From: Chloranthus sessilifolius
Lineage: Eukaryota > Streptophyta > Magnoliopsida > Chloranthales > Chloranthaceae
NCBI GenBank assembly: GCA_021018995.1
Contig: CM037587.1
Coordinates: forward strand, 88,657,251-88,721,250
DNA length: 64,000 nt
Direction of reading: 5' to 3'
Part shown: positions 23,212-34,401 of the stretch, piece after piece
Layout: the number at the start of each line of letters is the position of its first letter
Numbering within the stretch: the first letter of the stretch is position 1
Program-made: the position numbers and the translations under genes
The notes under the pieces: model-generated
Databases searched by the model: none
The model's input: only the letters and a program-made list of their open reading frames with translations
Told to the model about the DNA's origin: nothing

Positions 23212-24630
23212 TCTATCGCGATAAGGTAAGTATTCATGAAATAGATACATGACTGCTTAAGAACCACCCGAAAGAGGTCATCATTCCAAGCACAGTAGCC
23301 AAAAAAAAGCATCCCCTAAAAAAAATGATGATATCCTTTGCTACCCCATTTGAGCCTGGGCCTTTTTTCTTTCAATAACTCCTTTCCCAAAAAAAAATGT
23401 GTGTATGTACATTCAAAAGAGAAGTGAAATTACCATCAAAATCTAAGAAGCAAAACCCCAACAAAAAACAAAAAAAAAAGAGAAGGATTGCCTGAAATAA
23501 AAAGAACAAAAATCATGGGGGGTGTACAGTAAGATCCCCAAGGAAGAAAGTATGTTGAGAAAACTGAAGCAGTATCAAGGAAACACTTTTAGCTCAGCAT
23601 ACCTTCAAATCCTAACCTGACCCATGGCCGAGCTACACCCTGAAGAAAGCCCTCTTTTTAGGTTCACAAGCAGTCATAGCATTTGTTAAAGTCAACACAA
23701 GCCGAGTTGTGAGACGACACCTGAACCCCATCTAGTCGGCTATGATGGAATCAACATCCATGTCATGGCTGTTAAAAAAAGAAAAAAAAAAATAGGAAAT
23801 GGAAAAATAAAAATAAAAATAATAAAATAAAAATACAAGCTCAAAGCAAGATGGACGTGGTGAAGACCCGAAAGGGCACTACGGGTTAAATCAGCAAGTT
23901 TGTGCGGACCAGGTGAAAACCCGAAAGGGCGCTTGGGGTAAGAGAGCTAAACCCATGGACATGGTGAAAACCTGAAAGGGCGCCACGGGCAAAAAAGGGA
24001 GATAAATGAAAAGAAAAAAAATAGAGAGAAGGAGAAAGAAAAGAAAAAGGAAAAGAAAAGAAGGGTTGGAATGATTGATTAAATGTTTAAGGAGCCCTCT
24101 TGGTTACTCTCCCTGATCCCTTTTTAGGGGCTGCTCATGCTAGTTCGAATCGGGTCTCGACCAAAATTGTCTTCGTGAAACCGCACCGCCAAATGTATGA
24201 CCCGAGGCAAGGAAAAAGGTTTGACTCAATCCAAAGGAATCAATGTTCCGGCCTCGGCAAAAACCGAAAGCCCACCCAGGTCAGACTTCAAAAAAGGGAT
24301 TCGACCATGCTCAAAGGTGGACCCAGGGTTTCCCAAAGTTTCACCCAGTGATTAAGGCACCAAAAAAAATGCACAAAATAAAACCAAAAGGCCAATAGAT
24401 CTGTATAGGTGTATATAATAAACTGCCTTTTGCACCACTTACACCACGTCCCAAAAAAAACAAAACAGTCGGTGTGATGACTAACGTGCTATCCTTTTTA
24501 CAAGCATAAACAAAAACAACCAAAACATAAAGAAAATATACATACAAAAAAATATGTGTGTATCTATAAAGGGGTTTTTTACGCCCCTTTTCTGTATATT
24601 TGATCTGTGCAAAAAGTTTTGTGTGTAGGA
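23212..24630 (+). other. Tat-B post-pol noncoding region
   Basis: Purine-rich with A runs and no gene. It holds three direct repeats at about 23856-23889, 23909-23941 and 23956-23990 with the core GTGAAAACCCGAAAGGGCGC. The same region is recognisable in Tat-A at 0.85-1.95 kb. It separates integrase from the antisense ORF. Confidence 0.65.
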
Positions 24631-24635
24631 AGGAG

Positions 24636-26078
24636 TTAGCGACCCAGCTCGTGCTTCAAAGCGCTAATCTCAGCATGAAGGTCATCTTTTCGGACATTCC
24701 GTTTAGTCAGCCAACGACCATGCAGGCTCTTGAACCTCTTTCGAGAAGAATCAGTGGCTCCAAAAGCGACGCTCAGTGATCCCTTCAAACGGAGGACCTC
24801 ACTCTCTGTTGTTTCTGCCCCAACCTTTTCATATGCTAAAAGTTCTTGCAGGATCCTCTTCTCATCCACTAGTAACTCGATGCGGGTTCAGAGTGCCGTC
24901 TCTTTCTTTGACCAGGGGCCTCCAGCGTCAATAATCTCTTACAAATCTGGACCATCGGCAGCAGGCCGCTCAGTCAACAGCCAGGCCTCGTACTCAGGAG
25001 AAGTCCTAACTGAGTCTCCCTGCTCAATATCACACATCAGTGTCGACTGACGCATCTCCCAAAGAGTAGCAATCTGATCTATGTCCCCAGAGGACTCCCT
25101 AGAAAAGATCATTTCACATAAAGGGAGTCTAGCCTCACAAGGCACCTGCTGAGGGCAGCCAAACTGACGCAACACTCGGAATGGGAAGTAAAAGGTGTTG
25201 CCCGTCAATCCTAGGAGGGTCATGCCCTCGTGATCTCTACTACAAATTATCGGGAAGGTCCGGTCAGGCCAAGGAAGCCTCCATGTCAGCTCGGCACCGA
25301 TCAACCAAAGTTTCAAAGCTAACATATCACCCTAGGGGAGTAAGTGGCATCTACCCAGAAAACATTGAGCCACCTCACCTCAGGGAATATAAAAGCGAGG
25401 CACAGGCCCCAAAACAGCAAAATGCTCACCCAACCAGACCTGAAGCAACAAGGGGCATCCCCGAAGGCCCTCCACCTTACCCAAAACAAAGGAATCAAGG
25501 CATTGGTATAGCTCGGCAAGCACTAAATGCATCATGGACCGGCCCGCCTCCAGCTCCGTCAAAATATCACAAATTGCCAATGAGAAGCTCTCTCCCCCGG
25601 TGAAGAAAAGGATTTCAGAGATGAGACCGAGTGCTAGAGCTTTCATATTAAAAACATTCTTGACCGGTAATTTCTGGAGGCTTTTGTCACCAAAAAGTTC
25701 TTTGAGGAATTTTAGCGAACACCTTGTGGGCCCCCCAATGAGACTTTTCTCATACTCGGATTTCTTCAAACTAAGAGTAAGGTGAACGGATTTGGAATAG
25801 CCCGGCCGAGGCATGACTCTTGCAAGGCCCCTATGAAGCTTCAGGCCAGATAGATTAGATAGCTTCTCAAGGGTTGGGGTTAGCTCCCGCTTCCCAAAAC
25901 GAAATATGTGGAAGTTCACATCCCAAAATGAAGCGGCAGCATGACGAAGTTCCCACCAAAGAGGAACCTCTAGGAAGAAGGGAAGGAGAGATAGCCCAAG
26001 GTGCTCCAAGTCGGCGAGCTCACTCTCATTCAAGATCTCGAACCAGGCCGTTAAAAATTTGGGCCCTAAGCCCAACAA
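24636..26078 (-). pseudogene. Antisense ORF with plant mobile domain
   Basis: One minus-strand frame of about 480 codons, from Met at 26078 to TAA/TAG at 24636, has no frameshift but about four nonsense codons (near 25378, 25343, 24937 and 24889). Residues 1-232 include HIFRFGKRELTPTLEKLSNLSGL, which resembles the plant mobile domain (aminotransferase-like PMD) family. A later stretch has FRVLRQFGCPQ, also typical. The C-terminal tail is helical and charged (HAEISALKHELGR). Extra antisense ORFs with such a domain, between pol and the 3' LTR, are known from Tat-lineage elements. Its role is unknown. Confidence 0.75.
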
Positions 26079-26159
26079 GGGGGAAAATCGGCTCCGAGCC
26101 CTCCGTGTAAGGGAGGGCTGGAAAGCAGGTCCATGAACGTACAGGGGTCTTTTGAGAAT
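26079..26159. other. Junction between antisense ORF and 3' LTR remnant
   Basis: Short noncoding stretch upstream of the ORF start. No polypurine tract or U3 is present. TTGAGAATTTTG occurs at about 26151-26162 and again at 26173-26184 inside the LTR remnant, a direct repeat across the break. Confidence 0.55.
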
Positions 26160-26871
26160 TTTGGTTTAAGGGTTGAGAATTTTGCTTAAGAGAGAAAGAG
26201 CTCCAAGTGAGAAGTTCTTCCTCCCTTTGGTGCACTATTTTCACCTAAAATCTAGAACTCAAAAACCCCTTCCCAAGCTTGCTCTTACACCCAAAAACCC
26301 TTAGCCTAGGTGTGTGTGATCTCCTAGCCTCTCTTCTCCATCTCCTAGCTAGTAGGCCTTAGTAGTTAGAACCCCTTTTTTCTACCATTCAAGCCTCCAA
26401 AAGCTCATCAAAAGTAAGTCAAGCAAGGCTCCTCTATGGTGCTACAAGGGCCTGAGGGCTCTGGCTCTCCCTTTTCTTCTCCTATCTCTTTCTAGCTCCC
26501 TCCATCCTCCCATTTGTGCAGTTACGCCGCCGGCTTTTCAGTAGGAAAGGAGGGGCACAAATAGGATTCTAAGCCCTTTTAGGCAAGAGAAAGCTATTTT
26601 CTTTTCGTTTACTTCATTTTATTTTTGGTCATTAGTAGAGACCGCGTTAAGCGGGTTAATCGGGTGCCTAACACCTTCCCGGTCGATAACCGAAGCCCCT
26701 ACCCAAGAGCCTTTGGTGTGGACCGGATTCAGAGTCATATTTTTAGCACTTCAGTGCTCATAAAAATGAACTAGATTTCCCGAGACATCGAAAGCTCCAG
26801 GTGGCGACCCTATATTTTCGTTAGAGAGCGCATCGTCGCGACGGGATCATCTCAATTCCCACGGTTGCACA
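26160..26871 (+). mobile_element. Tat-B 3' LTR remnant (R-U5 only)
   Basis: Matches the 5' LTR from 12667 to its end at 13377 and ends in TTGCACA before the target duplication CCTAC. The whole U3, including the TATA box and all palindromes, is absent. The break lies close to the expected transcription start. Confidence 0.88.
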
Positions 26872-26876
26872 CCTAC

Positions 26877-27292
26877 GTCTACAGGCAACAATGATTCACT
26901 ATATTGATAATTCCATAAGAATATAAGAACACTCAACACTCATCAAAGCTCTCCATAAAACCCTAGATAGGTTTACCAAATATTTACAATGGTATCTCAA
27001 CTCTCTAATTCGGCCAAGAGCTTTTCCCTTATATAGAGGATCTAAATCCTACTTCTAATCTAAGAGAAACTAGTAAAAAATGGAGTGTAATCACAACTAG
27101 GTCGTCGCGGGTCGCTCGAGTGAGAACCAATGTCGCTCGGGCGACCAGGACCCAAACGTTTGCTCATATGTGAGTGCCCAACTCACACAAGCAAGTTCAA
27201 CCCAAGAAATCACCTTTTGGGTGAAGCACCTGGCGCAAGCGACTTTGCTTGTCGCTCGAACGACCATGACTTTAGTTAGAGCCTAAAAAACT
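26877..27292 (-). mobile_element. Copia-B LTR, second part
   Basis: Continues the LTR interrupted at 11773. The exact right end is blurred by mutation (a counterpart of the Copia-E end ATACAACA is not clean). It contains copies of the motif GTCGCTCGAGCGAC or variants at 27111-27124, 27132-27145 and 27251-27264. Confidence 0.75.
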
Positions 27293-27352
27293 GTCAATAT
27301 ATCAACTAAGCGATGACCCGATTTCAAATAGTATATGGTCATATGATGTATA

Positions 27353-27831
27353 TGTTAGAAGTTTCTATTTTGGTGGCCATTACTATGGTCAACCCGTTGA
27401 CCGATGAATGGTGTAAGATTAATCTTGAGATATGTAGTTGCTATTTCGGTGAGTTTGAAGAGAATAGGCAACTAATAGGTAAGTCTTTTAGTTATAGTAT
27501 AATTGTGATTTCTAATCACAATATAATTAGTATTTTAAGTCCTTAATGGGAAAGGACTCTTTGGCTATAACTATAAGGGGTGCTTGGTCCCAACGATTGC
27601 TCGACACAATTCAATCCTCCCCATTAGCAAAAACATCCCCATTGTGCTAGGAGATATTGAGAGCGAGAAGATCGTTGAAGATCGGCAACCCACCATTAAT
27701 GGCTCACACTCAAGGTGCGCACATATATTTAATTTATGGATTATTTGTTTATTGTTTTTGATTGATCATGCGCTTAGATCCTAGGGCTTATTTTGGATGG
27801 TCGAATCGACGAATCCATTTAGATTACATCA
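27353..27831 (+). mobile_element. Copia-C 5' LTR
   Basis: TGTTAGAAG ... TTACATCA, 479 bp. A TATA-like stretch (GGCTATAACTATAAGG) lies near 27560-27577. Confidence 0.93.
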
Positions 27832-27833
27832 AT

Positions 27834-27845
27834 TGGTATTAGAGC
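27834..27845 (+). other. Primer binding site of Copia-C
   Basis: TGGTATTAGAGC, 2 bp after the LTR. It matches the initiator tRNA-Met site TGGTATCAGAGC with one change. Confidence 0.9.
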
Positions 27846-29307
27846 CTAGTTTTGTCGTATGATTGGTTAAAAACATCGAGTTAAGTATTCGCATGTTGTG
27901 TACCTTTATTATTATTTTTATATTCAAGGCCGTCGATCTCAACGACCCACAACTAGTAGACGGACGACATTTTTTTTTTTTCTTCTCTTTCGATCAAGTT
28001 ACCAGATGTTTTCGTAACCTATCTTTCAAAGAGGAGTCGTCCCCAATAACATTCGGTCTTGGCCTGTAATGAAAAACTCAAGATGAAGGGTACACGGCTA
28101 GTCAGATCTCCATAGGAGAGCCAATAGCATGAAACCAAGAGAAATAGGCAATACAGTTAACCACGGAGACCTATCTATTGTTTGTTTTGTTTTTTTTTAA
28201 AAGGAAAAAGATTATTTATAGCCTTCCTTTTAATTGTGGTTGCAAATAAAAGAGACCTAAGTTCTATGTTTCTTCAAGTTTTGAAGAAGACGACTACAAT
28301 AGTCGTAGCCTATTAAGCCAATGCTTCCCATGAAAACTTTTATTGCCTGTGTAAAGGGAGCACCAAGGTTGGTGCTTCCCATTTAAGCTTAAGACCCTTA
28401 TCAAGGCCCACACCCAACTTAATTTGTGACTCGGCCCGATCCAGCCCATGGTTCGGTCTGGTCCATCACTTAATCGGGCCCATGTTTTATGACCCGATTT
28501 AGCCCGTTTGTCCTTAAGGCCCATTGTGACCCATATGATTCCTTATTCTTTTCGGGCTATTTATAGGTCCGATTTTCGGACATTATATATGGATTTTGAC
28601 TTTCTCAGGCATTTCGGATCTATTTTTGAAATCTATTTTTGACAATGAGCTCTCTGTTGTGATGCATCCATGACCTAATGCTTTTTTTTTAAAAATTTTT
28701 AATTGGATAATTATTGTTTATGAGTACCATTAATTAGAGTTCGGTATTGGAGGTTGTGCTCCACCACCAAGGCTAGTACTTACTCATTGTTACACTCGAT
28801 TATTGTTAATTTTGACACTTACTCATAACACGAGTTGGACTTGGCTTAATTTTTTTTTTTAAATATCCCTTTTGTGACCATCTAAAATATTATCAAACCT
28901 AAATAAAAAGTATGGCTTGGAAAGATTCTTCTGCCTGACGGTGATGATCTTTCCTAGTGTCGTGGTTTTCATAGTAAGGTTTAATTTTGTCCAAGACCGT
29001 GTTACAAATTTAGTGAAAGTGTGTAGTGAACGTTGGCGTCATAACATAAGAGATTCTTCTATCCAACGGTGATGAATCACTTAATGTTGAATGATGGTTG
29101 TGTTTTATTATTCATTATTTAGTATGTGGGTACTGCTAGCGTGTTATGACTCGACCTAACGGAGGGTCATAATGACGCGATTAATACCATAATCATTAAT
29201 ATAGATTGAGAAAGCGGCTAGTGTGTTATGACTCGACCCAATGGAGGGTTATAATGATAAATTATTTCTCAATAAAACCACATTGATTTTTATTTCTATT
29301 ATATTCC
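27846..29307 (+). other. Copia-C leader
   Basis: A 1.46-kb leader without a gene. It has two sets of direct repeats: AGATTCTTCT...CGGTGATGA at 28923-28950 and 29051-29078, and hairpin units at 29136-29178 and 29215-29258. A T run lies at 27970-27981. The long leader might be spliced or structured. Confidence 0.6.
29136..29258 (+). repeat. Duplicated hairpin in Copia-C leader
   Basis: Two copies about 80 bp apart. Each has TGTTATGACTC and, 10-12 bp on, GGGTCATAATG or GGGTTATAATG, which can pair as an imperfect stem. They end about 50 bp before the first Met of the gag frame. Confidence 0.6.
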
Positions 29308-32300
29308 TTGACATATTTTAACTCTTGCGTCACATACTATAATTATAACCTTATAGAATTAATAGTTACTTCAATTGTATGTGAACAAAATAAATCCCTT
29401 GATTATTATGCAGCATTGAACCCGTCTTCTATAACTAATATGATTGGTGGAATTGAACTTTTGAGTGGCTCAAATTATGGCAAATGGAAGGAACAAGTTG
29501 CAATTGTTCTAGGCTGCATGGATCTTGACTATGCTATACGATCTGATAAATCCAAGGTGCTCACTGCTGATGCCTCTGCTGAGGATCTAGCAGTGAATAA
29601 TACGGATTTGAAAAAATAGGATAAATCAAATCGTATGAGCCTCATGATCATAAAGAGTTCTATTACTGATGCGATCCGGGGAGGTATTCCCGACTCGCAC
29701 AATGTAAAGGAATACATGCAAGCCATTCAGGAACAATTTCAAGGGACTACTAAAGCACTTGCCAGTAGTCTTATTATTAAAATGAGAACCATGAAATATG
29801 ATGGTCATAGTGGCGTACGGGAGCACATTATGAGAATGAGTGGCATGGCGACTCAATTGAAAGAAATGAACATAGGTTTTTCTGAGGATTATCTTGTTCA
29901 CTTTATTATGACTTCTCTTTCTATACAATTTGGCCCGTTCAAGATTAATTATGACACACAGAAAGAGAAATGGAAGATGAACAAGCTAATCGCTCACTGT
30001 GTCCAAGAAGAAGAAAGACTTCAAGCTGAAAATTCTGAAAGTGCTCATTACGCCGCTCTTGGACCATCGAAAGGGAATTTCAAGCGAAAGAAGGGACAAT
30101 ATAAAAGAAAGAACGTGAAAGCTCCTCCACCAGAAACCAAACAAGGAGAAGCTAGCGGATCTACTTCTGGCATCAAGTGTCACTTCTGTAAGAAGAATGG
30201 ACACATTAAGAAGAATTGTCAGAAATACAAAGATTGGCTAGTTAAGAAAGGTAATTACTTAGTCTTTGTGTGTTTTGAATCACTTTATGTTAATACTCCA
30301 CGCAATACTTGGTGGATAGATTCTGGTGCAACTACTCACATAAGTAATTCAATGCAGGGATTTTGATCCAGCAAGAAGCTAAGTAAAGGCGAGCGTACCA
30401 TCAAACTCGAAAATAGAGTAGAAGCAGACATGGAGGCCATTGGGACTCTCCGTCTTATTTTAGATAGTGGTTTCATTTTGGATTTAGTTGATACTATTTA
30501 TGTTTTAAGTATCACTAGAAACCTTATCTCAATTTCTAAATTGGATTCATTAGGTTTTGAATTTAAATTTGGACATAATATTTTTACTCTATTATTTAAT
30601 TTCGATATTGTCGGTGGTGGCTCATTAATGGGCAATCTTTATCAGTTGAACTTGGATTCATCTTACGCCCAATCTTTAGTTTCTATGTATGTGGATGATA
30701 AAATTAGTAAGAAACGAAAATGAGCAATCGACAACTCCTCCATTTTATGGCATAAATATTTAGGCCATATATCTAAGGATAGAATGGAGAGGTTAATTAA
30801 AGATGAAATAATCGATGCGCTTGATTTCTCTGATTTCAATACTTGTGTTGATTGCGTTAAAGGAAAACTCACAAAAACTAATAAGAAAGGAGCTATCAGG
30901 AGCACGAGTTTGCTAGAAATAGTCCACACTGATATTTGTGGACCGTTTCCAACTCCTGCTATTGGTGGTCAAAAGTATTTTATTACTTTCACTGATGATT
31001 ATTCTCGTTTTGGTTATATATTTCTCATTCATGAGAAATTTGAGGCCCTGGATATGTTTAAAATCTATAAAGCTGAAGTTGAGTTACAACTCAATTCAAA
31101 GATTAAAATTGTGAGATCTGATAGAGGCAGAGAGTATTATGGTAGATACTCTGAAACAGGTTGCAATCCAGGACCGTTCGCCCTGTATCTACAAGAGCAT
31201 GGCATTGTTGCTCAATACACCATACCGGAAATACCTGAACAGAATGGTGTAGCTGAGTGACGAAATCGTACTCTTATGGATATGGTGAGAAGCATGTTGT
31301 GTAACTCTAAGTTGCCTATGTTCTTGTGGGGAGAAGCCTTGAAAACAGCGGTGCATATCCTGAATCGGGTTTCTAGTAAGGCTGTTCCCAAAACTCCTTA
31401 TGAGCTATGGGTAAGAAGAAAACTGACTTTAGGATATTTACACATTTGGGGCTGTTTGGCTGAAGCAAAGGTGTACAACCCACAATTAAGAAAATTAGAT
31501 CCTAAAACTATAAGTTATCATTTCATTGGTTACCCTGATAGGTCAAAAGGCTACCAATTTTATTGTCCCACTCATAGTACCCGGATTGTTGAGACTAGAT
31601 ATGCAAAATTCTTTAAGGATCGTGAAAACAGTGGGAGTATTGAGCCTAGGAAAATCACTTTTAAGGAAAATCAGATTATAATTCCTATCCCTTTTGTCCA
31701 AGAAAAAGTGACACCAACACCGGTTATTCAAGCAAATGTTGATGCACCTGTGGCTATGCCTAATGAAACACCCCATATTGAGGAGGTTCTTACTCCCATG
31801 GCGACTGCCAATGATCAATTATTGCATAGATCAGAGAGAGCAAAGAAGTCAGCCATTTCTAATGACTATATAGTTTATCTCAATGAGAGTGAGTTTGATT
31901 TTGGAAAGGAATCAGATCCTGTTTCCTTTTGCCAAGCCATGAAGAGCGACAAATCCACTCAATGGCTCGAAGCCATGAAAGATGAGTTGGAATCAATGAA
32001 ACATAATTCGGTCTGGGATCTTTATGAGTTACCTAAAAGAGTTAAGCCTGTAGGCTATAAATGGCTATATAAAACTAAACAATACTCTAAAGGTCATATA
32101 GAAAGATACAAGGCCAGATTAGTCGCTAAAGGTTTCACTCAAAAAGAGGGAATAGACTATAAAGAGATATTTTTTCCTGTCTCTAAAAAGGAATCCTTTC
32201 GGATAGTCATGGCATTGGTAGCTCATTTTGACTTAGAATTGCATCAAATAAATGTTAAAACTACTTTTCTAAATGGCGACTTGCATGAAGATGTCTTTAT

Positions 32301-33495
32301 AACACAACCTGAAGGTTTTCAGATTGAGGGGGAGAGTCATTTAATTTATAGACTCAAAAGGTCTATATATGGTTTAAAGCAGGCATCTCGACAATGGTAC
32401 TTAAAATTTCATGAAGTCATTTCAAATTTTGGTTTTTAAAAAAATACTATGGATCAATGCATATATCTTAAAATCAGTAGGAGTAAGTTTATCATCCTTT
32501 TTTTGTATGTTGATGATATATTGCTTGCGAGTAGTCATTTAAGCATGTTATATGAGACAAAGAACTTTTTATCAAAGAATTTTGATATAAAAGATCTTGG
32601 TAAAGCTTCCTACGTGATAGGAATTGAGATTCATTGAGATAGAGCCCGTGGCATATTGGGATTCTCTCAAAGAGCTTATATTTATAAAGTTCTTAAAATG
32701 TTTAACATGCACAATTACTCCGCTACTGTTGCCCTTGTCATTAAGGGTGATAAACTTAGTCTACTTCAGAGTCCCAAGATCGATCTGGAGAGAAAGTAGA
32801 TGGAGACAATTCCCTATGCATCAGCAGTTAGGAGTCTCATGTATGTATAAGTTTGTACTCGTCCGGACATAACGTTTATAGTTGGCATGTTTGGTAGGTA
32901 CCAATGTAATCCTGGTTTGGATCATTGAAAAGCAGCCAAGAAGATTTTTCGCTATTTACAAGGGACTAAAGGACACATGCTCATATACAAAAGAATGAAT
33001 AACCTTGAAGTTATTGGTTATTCAGATGCTGACTATGCTGGGTGTCAAGACACTCGTAGGTCTACATCGGATTATATTTTTATGCTTACAGGTGGACCTA
33101 TATCTTGGAAGAGCGTTAAACAAACGCTGACTACTTCGTCTACTATGGAAGCAGAATTTGTTGTATGTTTTAAGGCAACATGTGAGACGATATGGTTGAG
33201 GAATTTTATCTCAGGGCTTCGAGCTGTTGATAGTATTTCAAGGCTACTGAGAATCTTATGTGACAATTTCACTGCGATAGTTATCTCCAATAACAACAAG
33301 ACTAATCGGGGTTTCAAATATATTGATATAAAATATCTTATTGTAAGGGAGAAAGTTCAGAATCAAATTGTATCTGTTGAAAAGATTAGTACGATACTCA
33401 TGTTGGTTGACCCTCTCACTAAAGGCTTACCTCCCAAGCTCTTTTCGGAGCATGTTGCGCACATGGGATTAACGGATAATTTTGATAGCCTTTGA
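29308..33495 (+). pseudogene. Copia-C gag-pol polyprotein
   Basis: One continuous frame of about 1395 codons. Gag: LSGSNYGKWKEQV lead-in of the UBN2-type capsid, zinc knuckle CHFCKKNGHIKKNC (about 30178-30220). Protease: WWIDSGATTHIS (30313-30348). Pre-integrase: HKYLGHIS. Integrase: D in VHTDICG, D in VRSDRG, E in [36 protein letters not shown] opening as separate short motifs, then YVDDILLAS (32506-32532). RNase H: SDADYAG, then SSTMEAEF. Nonsense codons are at 29617, 30364, 30721, 31258, 32437, 32635, 32797, 32848 and 32926, with no frameshift. The true gag start is probably near 29440, since the residues before it are not gag-like. Confidence 0.92.
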
Positions 33496-33917
33496 GAGTG
33501 GATATATGAAAGTAAATATATTTATTTAATTGATTCAGAAATGAAGCTTATTTATTTGTTTTTCCATTTTTATGCAAATAAAATTTTGGAACATATGGTG
33601 CCAGTAGATGGCAATAAAGTAGGACCAATAATAGATTGAGTTTCATGTAATCACTATTCAGTTTGTAAACTTACAATTTATGTGAAATCATTCTAGTTGG
33701 ATTCCATGTTGGTGATGACTTCCAATATGGTAACTAATGAACGGTCATGTATCGATGACATGGTATATTGACTACATTAATTCTGTGTTGAAATTCTCAC
33801 TGGACCAGACTGATTATAAAGACTTTGATTGAGATTGATTATGACTTATCATTCAAAGAAAGTTAGCTAACATTTGATACTCGGAGTTTATTGACATAGT
33901 TTGGCCAAGTGGAAGAC
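33496..33917 (+). other. Copia-C 3' untranslated region and polypurine tract
   Basis: AT-rich, no gene. GGCCAAGTGGAAGAC (33903-33917) directly before the LTR is the probable plus-strand primer tract. Confidence 0.75.
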
Positions 33918-34396
33918 TATTAGAAGTTTCTATTTTGGTGGCCATTACTATGGTCAACCCGTTGACCGGTGAATGGTGTAAGATCAATCTTGAGATGTGT
34001 AGTTACTATTTCGGTGAGTTTGAAGAGAATAGGCAACTAATAGATAAGTCTTTTAGTTATGGTATGATTGTGATTTCTAATCACAATATAATTAGTATTT
34101 TAAGTCCTTAATGGGAAAGGACTCTTTGGCTATAAATATAAGGGGTGCCTGGTCCCAACGATTGCTCAACATAATTCAATCCTCCCTATTAGAAAAAGCA
34201 TCCCCATTGTGCTAGGAGATATTGAGAACGAGAAGATCGTTGAAGATCGGCAACCCACCATTAATGGCTCGCACTGAAGGTGCGCGCATATATTTACTTT
34301 ATGGATTATTTGTTTATTGTTTTTGATTGATCATGCACCTAGATCCTAGGGCTTATTTTGGATGGTCGGATCGACAAATCCATTTAGATTCCACCA
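33918..34396 (+). mobile_element. Copia-C 3' LTR
   Basis: TATTAGAAG (first TG mutated to TA) ... TTCCACCA, 479 bp, collinear with the 5' LTR without indels; followed by GTATA. Confidence 0.93.
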
Positions 34397-34401
34397 GTAT
34401 A

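Larger units (their letters stand above)
11774..26871 (+). mobile_element. Tat-B: plus-strand Tat-type gypsy element
   Basis: A 15.1-kb element inserted in the Copia-B LTR with target duplication CCTAC (11769-11773 and 26872-26876). Order: full 5' LTR, primer binding site, leader, proline-rich and core gag, protease, reverse transcriptase, two RNase H domains, integrase, purine-rich repeats, an antisense ORF with a plant mobile domain, and a partial 3' LTR. The dual RNase H, the antisense ORF and the TGGCGACTC primer site place it in the Tat lineage. Frameshifts and stops make it non-autonomous today. Confidence 0.9.
27353..34396 (+). mobile_element. Copia-C: full-length Ty1/copia element
   Basis: A 7044-bp element with two 479-bp LTRs, primer binding site, single-frame gag-pol in copia order (gag, protease, integrase, RT, RNase H) and a target duplication GTATA (27348-27352 and 34397-34401). 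By hand count the LTRs differ at about 26 of 479 positions, mostly transitions, which makes it one of the younger insertions in the window. Nine nonsense codons and no frameshift disable it. Confidence 0.95.
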
